From Fimenecus sp963624605 (GTDB lineage: Bacteria > Bacillota > Clostridia > Oscillospirales > Acutalibacteraceae), in assembly GCA_963624605.1 (NCBI GenBank), contig CAVFQD010000011.1, positions 1 through 40,141 on the forward strand: DNA of 40,141 nucleotides, in the 5' to 3' direction. Position 1 is the stretch's first letter; each line of letters starts with the position of its first letter. Shown here piece after piece: positions 14,740 to 23,210 of this stretch. The translations under genes were made by a program, and so were the position numbers. The notes below the pieces were generated by a model that saw only the letters and a program-made list of their open reading frames with translations, was not told the origin of the DNA and did not search any database.

Positions 14740-14838
14740 TTAAAGTATTACATTGAACAGGATAGTCAGCGCACTTGCTGCCATAAGTACGGCAAGAAAA
14801 ATGCACAGTCCCTTAATCACCTTTTTGTTGTTGAACAT
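14740..14838 (-). CDS. 32-aa single-span membrane peptide, unknown
   Basis: A small ORF of 32 codons starting MFNNKKVIKGLC and ending ILFNVIL. It has a short basic, Asn/Lys-rich head (residues 1-9) followed by about 22 hydrophobic residues, the plan of a single-pass membrane peptide with cytoplasmic N-terminus. AAGGTG lies 10 bases before the ATG. It starts 22 bases after the phosphoglucomutase stop and ends 6 bases before a strong terminator, so it is placed as the last gene of that operon. Evidence for translation is positional. It could be a regulatory peptide or a fortuitous ORF; I do not recognise the family. Confidence 0.6.
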   Translation of the reverse strand: MFNNKKVIKGLCIFLAVLMAASALTILFNVIL

Positions 14839-14860
14839 ATTTATTTTTCACCTTGTTTTA

Positions 14861-16582
14861 TCAGTTAAGACCCATAATTTTTTCCATATCGGCGGAAATT
14901 TCCTTTGTGAATTCCTCCGCCGCCGCCCTGTCGGAAGCCACGGCTGTGATATAGATTTTAATCTTGGGCTCCGTACCCGACGGACGGACGATTACTCCGC
15001 TGCCCGACGGAAGTCTGTATGCGAGAACATTTGACTTCGGAAGCTTTATCTCTTCGACAGCGCCGGTCTTCGCGTCTGTTCTGGTGCTGAGCTTATAATC
15101 GGATACCTCTGTAACCTCCTTACCGGCAATCGTCTTAGGAGGATTGTTACGCAGAGCGGTCATCATATCGCTCATCTTCTGCATACCTGCCGCACCTTCA
15201 AAATTGAAGTTGAGAAGCGTGTTCAGGAACATACCGTATTCCTTATAGATGTTCTGCATCTGATTGTAAAGGCTTATACCTTTACTCTTGTAATAAGCCG
15301 CCATTTCGCAGATAAGCATTGAAGCGACAACAGCGTCCTTATCCCTTGCATGCGCGCCTCTCAGATATCCGTAGGACTCCTCCATACCGACGATAAAACG
15401 GTCTGTTTCGTTCTTCTTTTCAAGCTTTGTTATAAGCTCGCCGATATACTTGAAGCCCGTAAGCAAATCCGCCGTCTGCGCACCGTATTTTTCAGCAATT
15501 ACCGAAACAAGGTGCGAGGTAACTATCGTTTTAACTACTATCGGTTTTTCGGGAAGTCTGCCCTGTTCCTTGAGCGAGGAAAGTATGTACTCCGTGAGCA
15601 TAATTCCGACTTCGTTGCCCGTCATAAGCTTGTATTCGCCGTTGTCAAGCACAGCTATTCCCACTCTGTCGCAGTCGGGGTCGGTAGCGAGAAGCAAATC
15701 GGCTTTTTTTTCCTTTGTCATTGCGATACCGCACTCAAACACCTGCTTTATCTCAGGGTTCGGGAACGGACAGGTCGGGAAATTGCCGTCGGGAAGCTCC
15801 TGCTCCTTTACAACTCTTACATCCTTTATGCCTATTCTGTCAAGAATTGCCCTTACATGCTTGTTGCCCGTGCCGTTGAGCGGAGAGTAAATAACAGAAA
15901 GGTCTGCGTTTTCGCAAATGCCGGGATTCACCCTTGCCTTAAGAACCTCATTGTAGAAGCTCTCGACAACATCGTTTGAGATATATTCAACGGTTCCGTC
16001 AGCCAAAGCCTTGTCGAAGTCAACAGTCTTTACGCCCGAGAACATATCAACCTTCTGAATGAAGTCATATGTCTTAGCCGCCGCCTCGTCGGTCATCTGA
16101 TAGCCGTTGGGGTCGTAGCACTTGTAGCCGTTGTACTTAGCGGGATTGTGGCTTGCGGTTATGATGATACCCGAGCTGCATTTATAATAACGAACCGCAT
16201 ACGAAAGCATGGGCGTGGGAACAAGCTCGGGATAAATGTAAACCTTAACGCCGTTGCCTGCAAGCACCGAAGCCGCGGAACGGGCGAACACATCGGATTT
16301 TATGCGTGAATCATACGCAATCGCAACAGACGGATTTTCAAATTCCGAGTTGAGATAATCCGCAAGTCCCTGTGTAGCCTGATTTACTGTATAAATATTC
16401 ATTCTGTTCGTGCCTGCGCCGATTACGCCGCGAAGTCCCGCAGTACCGAACTCAAGGTTCTTATAAAAGCGGTCGAGAATTTCTTCCTCGTTCCCGTCGA
16501 TTTTCCGAAGCTCGGGAAGAAGATCCGAATCGGCAGTCGCCTTTTCGCTCCAAAGCTTATAAAGAGCATTTATATCGTTCAT
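14861..16582 (-). CDS. Phosphoglucomutase / phosphomannomutase
   Basis: Alpha-D-phosphohexomutase of 573 aa that interconverts glucose 1- and 6-phosphate (or the mannose equivalents), feeding glycogen, cell wall and sugar-nucleotide pathways. All catalytic loops are intact: phosphoserine loop TASHNP at residues 142-147 (Ser144), metal loop DPDCDR near 300, sugar loop GMEESYGYLRG near 405, and phosphate loop RPSGTEPK near the C-terminus. The long form fits PgcA-type enzymes of Firmicutes. The ATG at 16582 is 10 bases after GGGAG; a TTG nine bases upstream is too close to that site. It has its own promoter (16615-16642) and is followed by the 32-codon ORF. Confidence 0.96.
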   Translation of the reverse strand: MNDINALYKLWSEKATADSDLLPELRKIDGNEEEILDRFYKNLEFGTAGLRGVIGAGTNRMNIYTVNQATQGLADYLNSEFENPSVAIAYDSRIKSDVFARSAASVLAGNGVKVYIYPELVPTPMLSYAVRYYKCSSGIIITASHNPAKYNGYKCYDPNGYQMTDEAAAKTYDFIQKVDMFSGVKTVDFDKALADGTVEYISNDVVESFYNEVLKARVNPGICENADLSVIYSPLNGTGNKHVRAILDRIGIKDVRVVKEQELPDGNFPTCPFPNPEIKQVFECGIAMTKEKKADLLLATDPDCDRVGIAVLDNGEYKLMTGNEVGIMLTEYILSSLKEQGRLPEKPIVVKTIVTSHLVSVIAEKYGAQTADLLTGFKYIGELITKLEKKNETDRFIVGMEESYGYLRGAHARDKDAVVASMLICEMAAYYKSKGISLYNQMQNIYKEYGMFLNTLLNFNFEGAAGMQKMSDMMTALRNNPPKTIAGKEVTEVSDYKLSTRTDAKTGAVEEIKLPKSNVLAYRLPSGSGVIVRPSGTEPKIKIYITAVASDRAAAEEFTKEISADMEKIMGLN

Positions 16583-16614
16583 AATACACAATCTCCCGTA
16601 TAAAAATTTTTACA

Positions 16615-16642
16615 TTTATATTATAAACAATTCGTTTGTCAA
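16615..16642 (-). promoter_or_regulatory. Sigma-A promoter for phosphoglucomutase
   Basis: A perfect TTGACA and TATAAA are spaced by 16 bases on the minus strand, about 33 bases before the start codon. Confidence 0.8.
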
Positions 16643-16684
16643 AGTAAATAAAAATTTGCAATACAGAAAAAACGGGACTTCATT

Positions 16685-16730
16685 AAATTGCCGTAGGGAC
16701 AGAGCTCACCCCATGTTCCTACGGCAATTT
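16685..16730 (-). terminator. Palindrome after hydA, probable terminator related to block A repeats
   Basis: A 17-position stem (16685-16701 with 16714-16730, one mismatch on the minus strand) has a 12-nt loop. Its core CCGTAGGGACAG equals the start of repeat block A found near 5.5, 23.8 and 39 kb. On the minus strand it lies 21 bases after the hydrogenase stop, but the T-run comes only about 15 bases after the stem, so it is a weak or indirect terminator. Confidence 0.6.
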
Positions 16731-16751
16731 TGATGCTTGTCGGTTCCGAAT

Positions 16752-17438
16752 TTATTTATTCTTCACATAATAAACATGGAGAAGCTCGTGTTTTTTTCCG
16801 TCGAGAACGCCCTCATAAAGCTCGCCGATAAGCTTGTTGTCCTGCGAGCATTTAATTACGCTGCTCTTGTCGGAGCGGTAAAGCCCGTCCGCACGCTTGA
16901 TGCGGTGCCTGTGCGAAATATAGGGCTGACCTGCGCCCGAAATACATCCGCCTCGGCAAGCCATAACCTCTACAAGGTCGTAATGAAGCTCGCCACTCTT
17001 AATCCCCTTGATTATCTTTCTTGCGTTAGCAAGACCCGAGGTAACGGCGATTTTAAGAGTGCGGTCGCCGTAAGGAATTTCGGCTTCCTTGACATCCTCA
17101 AGACCTCTTATGCCCGTGTATTCAATCTGCGTAAGGGTCGTCTTTGAGCTGTCGCCCGCAACATAGCGCAAAACAGCCTCGGTAACGCCGCCCGTAACGC
17201 CGAATATCACGCCTGCGCCCGTCATTTCACCGAACGGCATATCGACAGACTCGGGTTCTAATTCATTGAACATAATGCCCGACTTTTTAATCATACCGAT
17301 AAGCTCCTGCGTTGTGATAACATCATCGGTACAGCCGTCAAATTCGGGGCGCTTTGCCTCGCTCTTTTTTGCCGTACAGGGCATAAGCGCAAAGTGGTAA
17401 TGCTTTGTCTTGCCCTCGGGAAGCTTATCCTTATAATA
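16752..17438 (-). CDS. hydA: [FeFe] hydrogenase catalytic subunit, C-terminal part after an in-frame stop
   Basis: The 228 codons after the TAA at 17439-17441 stay in the same frame and complete the catalytic domain. They carry H-cluster motif L2 (MPCTAKKSE) and motif L3 (VEVMACRGGCISGAGQ) with all expected cysteines, and a normal C-terminus. If translated alone, the first ATG is at 17384, directly at motif L2, with no ribosome site that I can see. The part therefore probably is not made unless there is readthrough. It shows no further damage, so the interruption is recent or an artefact. Length and order fit the HydA/HndD family. Confidence 0.88.
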   Translation of the reverse strand, partial: YYKDKLPEGKTKHYHFALMPCTAKKSEAKRPEFDGCTDDVITTQELIGMIKKSGIMFNELEPESVDMPFGEMTGAGVIFGVTGGVTEAVLRYVAGDSSKTTLTQIEYTGIRGLEDVKEAEIPYGDRTLKIAVTSGLANARKIIKGIKSGELHYDLVEVMACRGGCISGAGQPYISHRHRIKRADGLYRSDKSSVIKCSQDNKLIGELYEGVLDGKKHELLHVYYVKNK

Positions 17439-17441
17439 TTA
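17439..17441 (-). other. hydA: In-frame TAA interrupting hydA
   Basis: The frame reads MFSAVIK, TAA, YYKDKL. Homologues carry an ordinary residue (often Asn, Ser, Thr or Lys) at this place. One substitution from AAA, CAA or GAA would create it. TAA is not a selenocysteine or pyrrolysine codon. Confidence 0.93.
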
Positions 17442-18443
17442 CTTTATAACCGCCGAGAACATACTCATAGGCGAACGGCAGGTTGACACATTGGGGAGAA
17501 ATTCGGGATATTTCTTCTCCACAAACGATACCCACGCTGGGCAGCAGGAGGTAAACAGCGGAAGCGTTCCGCCGTTTTCAAGACGGTTTATAAACTCCTT
17601 CGTCTCCTCGATAACCGTTAGATCCGCACCCGTGGCGGTGTCGTAAACCTTATCTACGCCCATACGGTGGAGGGCGGCAATAATCCTGTTCATGGAGTAT
17701 TCGCCGTCGTTAAGTCCCAATTCATCGCCGATACCCACACGGACAGCAGGAGCGATTTCGCAGGTAACGAAAACCTCGGGGTCGTCTATCTTATCCCACA
17801 CCTTTTGTGTGTCGTCTCTGACAATAATCGCACCCGTCGGGCAAGCTGCCGCACACTGACCGCAGTTTACGCACAGCGAGTCCGCAATAGGCTTGTTAAA
17901 GGCGGTGCTGATGGTTGCGTTTGAGCCTCTAAAGGCAAAGTCGATAGCGCCGACATGCTGAATTTCATTACATTCACGCACGCAATCGCCGCAAAGAATA
18001 CACTTGCTCGAATCCCTTATAATGCTGTAAGATGATTCGTCCCTTTCGGGCTCGGTCTTATCGTTCGGGAAGCGTACATCCGTGATGCCGAACTGCACCG
18101 CAAGCTCCTGCAAGCGACATTTTCCGCTGTTTTCACAGGTCGTGCAATCTCTGCAATGGCTTGCAAGCAAAAGCTCAAGGATACTTTTACGGTATCTGCG
18201 AAGTCTGCCCGTATTGGTTTTAATTTTCATTCCGGCTTTCGGAACGGTGGAGCAAGAAGCCATAAGTCTGCCCTTTTCGTCCTCAACCATACACATACGG
18301 CAAGCGCCGTAAATCGAAAGGTCGGAATGATAGCAGAAAACGGGAAGCTTAATTCCTGTTTTGCTGATTACTTCAAGGAGGTTTCTCTCGCCCTCTATTT
18401 TAACGGGAATACCGTCGATTTCTACCATATTTTCAAGCGTCAT
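17439..18443 (-). CDS. hydA: [FeFe] hydrogenase catalytic subunit, N-terminal part (interrupted)
   Basis: The catalytic subunit of an electron-bifurcating HydABC/Hnd hydrogenase, which would use NADH plus reduced ferredoxin to make H2. These 334 codons hold a plant-type [2Fe-2S] domain (Cys37, 48, 51, 64), the His-ligated [4Fe-4S] site (His96, Cys100, 103, 109), two ferredoxin clusters (CILCGDCVREC at 148-158, CVNCGQCAAAC at 191-201) and H-cluster motif L1 (TSCCPAW at 298-304). Then TAA ends the frame. The ATG at 18443 has AAGGAGGG 7 bases ahead and overlaps the hydB stop by one base. Without the C-terminal part the H-cluster cannot be held, so this product should be inactive. Confidence 0.9.
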   Translation of the reverse strand: MTLENMVEIDGIPVKIEGERNLLEVISKTGIKLPVFCYHSDLSIYGACRMCMVEDEKGRLMASCSTVPKAGMKIKTNTGRLRRYRKSILELLLASHCRDCTTCENSGKCRLQELAVQFGITDVRFPNDKTEPERDESSYSIIRDSSKCILCGDCVRECNEIQHVGAIDFAFRGSNATISTAFNKPIADSLCVNCGQCAAACPTGAIIVRDDTQKVWDKIDDPEVFVTCEIAPAVRVGIGDELGLNDGEYSMNRIIAALHRMGVDKVYDTATGADLTVIEETKEFINRLENGGTLPLFTSCCPAWVSFVEKKYPEFLPNVSTCRSPMSMFSAVIK

Positions 18444-20326
18444 CAGTCTTCCCTCCTTATAGCGGCAAACGCACAGTTGCTCATACAGGCGCCGCACTTG
18501 ATACATTTATCCTGATCGATAACATAAGGCGACCTTACCTGACCGGTAATTGCACCGACAGGACAGTTCCTTGCGCATTTTGAGCAGCCTCTGCATCGCT
18601 CGGAGTCGATAACATAGATATTGAGCTTACTGCAAGCTCCTGCCGGACAGCGTTTTTTATAAACATGCGCCTCGTATTCATTGCGGAAATTTCTGATAGT
18701 CGAAATCACCGGAGACGGAGCCGTTTTGCCGAGTCCGCAAAGGGCGGTGTTTGAAATTGTGTCGGCAAGCTCTTCAAGAAGCTCAATGTCGCCGTCCCTG
18801 CCCTTGCCCTGAGTAATTCTTTCAAGGATTTCAAGCATACGCTTCGTACCCTCACGGCACGGAACGCACTTGCCGCACGACTCGTTTTGCGTAAAGTTCA
18901 TAAAGAAGCGTGCAACCTCGACCATACAGGTTTTGTCGTCCATAACGACAAGACCGCCCGAGCCTATCATTGCGCCGACCTTTTTAAGCGAGTCAAAATC
19001 AAGCGGAATGTCAAGCTCCTTTTCCGTAAGGCATCCGCCCGACGGTCCGCCTATCTGCACGGCTTTGAAGTTTGTGCCGCCTCGCATACCTCCGCCGATG
19101 TCGAAAATGACCTCACGCAGAGTAGTTCCCATCGGCACCTCGATAAGACCCGTGTTCTGAATTGTACCCGTAAGAGCAAAAGCCTTTGTTCCGGGGCTGT
19201 TTTCGGGGCCTATCGACTTGTACCATTCGGCACCCCTGTTTATAATTTCGGGCACATTGGCATAGGTTTCGACATTGTTGAGGTTTGTGGGCTTTCCGAA
19301 AAGTCCGTGCTCGACCGTTCTCGGCGGCTTGACGCGCGGCATACCCCTCTTGCCCTCAATGGAAGCGGTAAGAGCCGAGCCCTCGCCGCAAACGAAAGCG
19401 CCTGCGCCCTTGTTTATATGTATTTTGAACGATTTGCCCGTGCCGAGGATGTTTTCGCCGAGAAGTCCGCAGTCCTCAGCCTGAGCAATAGCCATTTTAA
19501 GCCTTTCAACCGCAAGCGGATATTCCGCACGGACATAGATATATCCGTCCGACGAGCCTATGGCAAGTCCCGCAATCATCATACCCTCAAGCAGCCTGTG
19601 GGGGTCGCCCTCCATAACCGAACGATCCATAAAAGCACCGGGGTCGCCCTCGTCGCCGTTACAGACTATATACTTAGGATTTTCCTTTTGAGCGGCACAG
19701 GAAGCCCATTTTTTGCCGCACAGGAAGCCACCGCCGCCTCTGCCTCGGAGGTTTGAGTCGGAAATGACCTTGATTATCTCCTCGGGCTGCATATCGAAAA
19801 GGCATTTTTCGAACGCCTTATAGCCGCCCACGGCAAGATACTCACGCACGGAGCCCGCATTGATATGACCGCACGAGCCGAGAACGATACGGGTCTGCTT
19901 TTTGTAAAACGGAATTTCCTCCTGCTTCTGATAAACCTTACCATCCTGCTTGTAGGCAAGCCTTTCTATGTTCTCGCCGCCGATAATCGTCTTTTCGACA
20001 ATTTCCTCGCAGTCCTCAAGCTTTACCTTTGTGTAAAGCCAGCCCGACGGCTCGATGCGAACTAACGGTCCCATCTCGCAGAAGCCGTGGCAGCCGCTTT
20101 TTTTCATACCGACAACGCCGTCATGCGGCTCGTGAGCCAATTCGACCTCAACGGGAATTCCTCTTTCTTCAAGTAGCTCTTTAAGCCTTGCGTAAATTTC
20201 AAGCGAGCCGCCTGCAACACAGCCCGTTCCTCCGCAGACAAGGATTTTTGTCTTCTCCGCCTCAAAAGCCCTGACGCACTCCTCACGCAGAGCAATAAGG
20301 TCCTGCCTTGATTTTAGCTTTTCCAT
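18443..20326 (-). CDS. hydB: NADH-binding NuoF-like subunit of bifurcating hydrogenase
   Basis: A 627-aa flavoprotein equivalent to HydB/HndC. It begins with a thioredoxin-like [2Fe-2S] domain (cysteines in VCGGTGCVAGG and GCHGFCEMGP, about residues 30-85). The NuoF core follows, with FMN/NADH motif GRGGGGFLCG near 195 and NGDEGDPGAFMDR, then the [4Fe-4S] site ESCGKCVPCREGT near 480. The C-terminus is a two-cluster ferredoxin domain (CRGCSKCARNCP, CIKCGACMSNC). It accepts hydride from NADH and is the likely bifurcation site. Its ATG overlaps the hydC stop by one base (TAATG), and its own stop overlaps the hydA start (TGATG), so translation is coupled. Confidence 0.96.
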   Translation of the reverse strand: MEKLKSRQDLIALREECVRAFEAEKTKILVCGGTGCVAGGSLEIYARLKELLEERGIPVEVELAHEPHDGVVGMKKSGCHGFCEMGPLVRIEPSGWLYTKVKLEDCEEIVEKTIIGGENIERLAYKQDGKVYQKQEEIPFYKKQTRIVLGSCGHINAGSVREYLAVGGYKAFEKCLFDMQPEEIIKVISDSNLRGRGGGGFLCGKKWASCAAQKENPKYIVCNGDEGDPGAFMDRSVMEGDPHRLLEGMMIAGLAIGSSDGYIYVRAEYPLAVERLKMAIAQAEDCGLLGENILGTGKSFKIHINKGAGAFVCGEGSALTASIEGKRGMPRVKPPRTVEHGLFGKPTNLNNVETYANVPEIINRGAEWYKSIGPENSPGTKAFALTGTIQNTGLIEVPMGTTLREVIFDIGGGMRGGTNFKAVQIGGPSGGCLTEKELDIPLDFDSLKKVGAMIGSGGLVVMDDKTCMVEVARFFMNFTQNESCGKCVPCREGTKRMLEILERITQGKGRDGDIELLEELADTISNTALCGLGKTAPSPVISTIRNFRNEYEAHVYKKRCPAGACSKLNIYVIDSERCRGCSKCARNCPVGAITGQVRSPYVIDQDKCIKCGACMSNCAFAAIRRED

Positions 20327-20820
20327 TATTCCTCCGCCTCCTTTTCGAGCTCTTCTTTCAAATCCTCAAGAAGGTCAAGTGCCTTTTCGGGCGTCATAGC
20401 CGGGTGAACAACGCCGTTCACGGTAAGAACCGGCGCAAGACCGCAGGCTCCGAGACAGGAAACCGTCTCAACCGTAAAATTCAAGTCGTCCGTGGTCTTT
20501 TTCTCCTCGCTGAGTCCAAGCGTCTTTCGAAGCTGGTCGAGAATGGGAAGCGAACCTCTTACATGGCACGCCGTACCGTCGCAGCAGCGGATTACATACT
20601 TTCCCTTGGGTTCAAGGGAAAAGTTTTCATAGAATGTCGCCACTCCGTAAAGTCTTGCCTCGCCCACGCCTATCGCCTTTGCGACATACGGAAAAATTTC
20701 CTTGGGCAAGTAGTGATAATGCTCCTGAATTTCCTGAAGGACAGCGATTGTTGACAGCTCCGCCGCTTCGTGCTTTGAGAGAATTTCGTCAACAACGCTG
20801 AAATCAAATTCCTTCTTCAT
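20326..20820 (-). CDS. hydC: NuoE-like [2Fe-2S] subunit of bifurcating hydrogenase
   Basis: A 164-aa thioredoxin-like ferredoxin, equivalent to HydC/HndA and NuoE of complex I. The four cluster cysteines are in CDGTACHVRG and CLGACGLAP (about residues 85-130). An N-terminal helical region (TIAVLQEIQEHYHYLPKEI) is typical for NuoE. AGGAGGGGG lies a few bases before the ATG. It is first of the three hydrogenase genes and starts 55 bases after nfnB, with no clear promoter between them, so the five redox genes may form one transcript. Confidence 0.96.
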   Translation of the reverse strand: MKKEFDFSVVDEILSKHEAAELSTIAVLQEIQEHYHYLPKEIFPYVAKAIGVGEARLYGVATFYENFSLEPKGKYVIRCCDGTACHVRGSLPILDQLRKTLGLSEEKKTTDDLNFTVETVSCLGACGLAPVLTVNGVVHPAMTPEKALDLLEDLKEELEKEAEE

Positions 20821-20875
20821 AAGCCCCCTCCTGTTTCACATAAAATTTCTAACCCTTAAAATATCATAATAAAAA

Positions 20876-22282
20876 TTATTTGCTCAGCTGTTCATCGATT
20901 GCCTTTGCGGCAACCTTGCCTGCGCCCATAGCGGAAATAACCGTAGCCGCGCCCGTAACTGCGTCGCCGCCGGCATAGACGGAATCTCTCGAGGTAAGTC
21001 CGTCCTCGTTTACAATAATGCCGCCTCTTTCGTTTACCTCAAGACCCTTTGTGGTGCTCTTGATAAGCGGGTTGGGCGATGTGCCGATTGAAACGACAAC
21101 CGTATCGACATCAAGCACAAATTCGCTGCCCTCAATCGGGATAGGACGCCTTCTGCCCCTTGCGTCGGGCTCTCCGAGCTCCATTTTAATGCATTTCATA
21201 CCCGTGACAAAGCCGTTTTTCGGGTCTCTCGGGTCGTCGGGATTGTTGTAGCCGAGGATTTCCACGGGATTGTTGAGGAGACGGAAATCAATTCCCTCCT
21301 CCATTGCGTGCTCGACCTCTTCCTTTCTTGCGGGAAGCTCGTCCATTGAACGGCGGTAAACGATATATACCTTGTCAGCACCTAAGCGAAGCGCCGTCCT
21401 TGCCGCGTCCATCGCAACATTGCCGCCTCCGATTATCGCAACCCTTCCGCCTTTCATTATAGGCGTTACCGGATCGTCCTTGTATGCTTTCATAAGATTG
21501 CTTCTTGTCAAAAACTCGTTTGCGGAATAAACCCCCTTGAGCGACTCGCCGGGAATTCCCATAAAGTTCGGAAGTCCTGCGCCCGAGCCTACGAACACAG
21601 CCTCATAGCCCATATCGAACAACTCGTCAATCGTGAGCGTTTTGCCGATAACGACATTGGTTTCAATATCCACGCCGAGAGCTTTAAGAGTATCAACCTC
21701 TTTTGCCACTATCGACTTCGGAAGTCTGAACTCGGGAATACCGTATACAAGCACGCCGCCTGCGGTATGTAAAGCCTCATAGACCGTAACCTTGTAGCCT
21801 TTTTTGGCAAGGTCGCCCGCACAGGTAAGACCCGAGGGGCCCGAACCTACAATCGCAACCCTGTGTCCGTTTGCCTCAGGCGCAACGGGCGCTTCTTTTT
21901 GGTTTTCATTGTGCCAATCGGCAACAAAGCGTTCAAGTCTGCCTATGCCGACGGGTTCAAACTTAATTCCGAGGGTACATTTGCTCTCGCACTGGCTCTC
22001 CTGCGGGCAAACTCTACCGCAGACAGCCGGAAGCGTTGACGAAAAGGAAATTTCACGATAAGCTCCCTCATAGTCGCCCTCTTTGATTTTTGCTATAAAA
22101 TCGGGAATATGAACATTAACGGGGCAGCCGCTGACGCACGGTCTGTTCTTGCAGTTAAGACATCTCTGTGCCTCCGCAAGAGCCGTCTCCTCGGAATAAC
22201 CGAGAGCGACCTCCTTGAAATTCTTTGCTCTGACCTCAGGTGCCTGAGTGGGCATTTCATGCTTTTTCTGTACTATTGCCAT
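20876..22282 (-). CDS. nfnB: NADPH-binding large subunit of Nfn (GltD-like flavoprotein)
   Basis: A 468-aa flavoprotein of the glutamate-synthase small-subunit family. In the Nfn complex this subunit binds FAD, two [4Fe-4S] clusters and NADPH and takes part in ferredoxin-dependent transhydrogenation. Cluster cysteines are in CLNCKNRPCVSGCP (near residue 45) and CGRVCPQESQCESKC (near 95). FAD binds at VGSGPSGLTCAGDLA and NADPH at IIGGGNVAMDAARTALRLGA. GGGGG lies upstream of the ATG. It starts 15 bases after the nfnA stop, and that pairing separates Nfn from a plain glutamate synthase. A sulfide dehydrogenase annotation is an older alternative. Confidence 0.93.
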   Translation of the reverse strand: MAIVQKKHEMPTQAPEVRAKNFKEVALGYSEETALAEAQRCLNCKNRPCVSGCPVNVHIPDFIAKIKEGDYEGAYREISFSSTLPAVCGRVCPQESQCESKCTLGIKFEPVGIGRLERFVADWHNENQKEAPVAPEANGHRVAIVGSGPSGLTCAGDLAKKGYKVTVYEALHTAGGVLVYGIPEFRLPKSIVAKEVDTLKALGVDIETNVVIGKTLTIDELFDMGYEAVFVGSGAGLPNFMGIPGESLKGVYSANEFLTRSNLMKAYKDDPVTPIMKGGRVAIIGGGNVAMDAARTALRLGADKVYIVYRRSMDELPARKEEVEHAMEEGIDFRLLNNPVEILGYNNPDDPRDPKNGFVTGMKCIKMELGEPDARGRRRPIPIEGSEFVLDVDTVVVSIGTSPNPLIKSTTKGLEVNERGGIIVNEDGLTSRDSVYAGGDAVTGAATVISAMGAGKVAAKAIDEQLSK

Positions 22283-22297
22283 TGTTAATACCCCCTG

Positions 22298-23146
22298 TTA
22301 AGCCTTCTTGAAAAGATTGCATGCTTCGTCATAAGCATGGCGTTCAAAATCGGTGTACATTCTGCCTCTTGACATAGCCTCGTCAAAATCGACCTCATAG
22401 CCGTTGAAGTCGGGGCCGTCAACGCAGGCAAACTTCGTAATCCTTTTACCGTCACGGTTGAGGGTAAGTCGGCAGCCGCCGCACATTCCCGTGCCGTCAA
22501 TCATAATCGGGTTCATCGAAACCGTAACGGGCACGCTGAACGGCTTTGCGGTAAGGGTTACGAATTTCATCATAATAAGCGGACCTATTGTGATTATCAT
22601 ATCGAACTTCTCGCCCGCTTCGAGCATTTCCTTGAGCGGAACGGTAACATTGCCGTGTCTGCCGTAAGAGCCGTCGTCGGTCATAAGTATCATACGGTCG
22701 GAGCACGCCTTGAACTCGTCTTCAAGGATAACAAGGTTTTGGTCTCTGAAGCCGATAATGCTTGTGACATCCGCACCGAGCCTGTGGAACTCCTGCGCTA
22801 CGGGCATTGCAATGGCACAGCCTACGCCGCCGCCGATTATGCAAACCTTTTTAATGCCGTCCGTATGTGTGGCAACTCCGAGCGGACCTACAAAGTCCTG
22901 CAAAAAGTCGCCCTGTTCTTTGTGATTTAATTTTTCCGTGGTTGCGCCGACAATCTGGAAGATTATCTTGACGGAGCCTTCCTCGGGGTCCGTTCCGGCA
23001 ACCGTAAGAGGTATTCTCTCGCCCTCCTCGTCAACACGCAGAATAATGAACTGACCGGGCTTTGCCTTTTTGGCAACCAACGGTGCCTCAATCTCCATCT
23101 GCGTAACGGTGGGATTCAAGCTTTTCTTTCGTAAGATCTTGTACAT
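22298..23146 (-). CDS. nfnA: NADH-binding small subunit of Nfn (ferredoxin-NAD(P) reductase like)
   Basis: A 282-aa ferredoxin-reductase-fold protein with an FAD domain (KPGQFIILRVDEEGERIPLT), an NAD-binding domain (CIIGGGVGCAIAMPVAQEF) and a C-terminal [2Fe-2S] site in DGTGMCGGCRLT with a later cysteine in FACVDGP. This is the NfnA pattern; PyrK-type dihydroorotate dehydrogenase subunits are similar, but the nfnB neighbour decides. The ORF reaches 23221, but the ATG at 23146 with AAAAGGAG 7 bases ahead gives the usual N-terminus. It is first gene of the redox block; a minus-strand promoter near 23240-23275 is possible but poor. Confidence 0.92.
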   Translation of the reverse strand: MYKILRKKSLNPTVTQMEIEAPLVAKKAKPGQFIILRVDEEGERIPLTVAGTDPEEGSVKIIFQIVGATTEKLNHKEQGDFLQDFVGPLGVATHTDGIKKVCIIGGGVGCAIAMPVAQEFHRLGADVTSIIGFRDQNLVILEDEFKACSDRMILMTDDGSYGRHGNVTVPLKEMLEAGEKFDMIITIGPLIMMKFVTLTAKPFSVPVTVSMNPIMIDGTGMCGGCRLTLNRDGKRITKFACVDGPDFNGYEVDFDEAMSRGRMYTDFERHAYDEACNLFKKA

Positions 23147-23210
23147 ACGAAGACTCCTTTTTATATAAAAGTTTGTAAGTGAAATCAAACGGAAAATGTA
23201 TGTTAAAAAA

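Noticed and set aside
17439..17441. Stop codon recoding (selenocysteine or pyrrolysine) in hydA
   Set aside because: The codon is TAA, which neither system uses, and homologues have no selenocysteine at this site.
18887..19756. 289-codon plus-strand frame inside hydB
   Set aside because: It is antisense to a clearly conserved NuoF-like coding region and has no family features.
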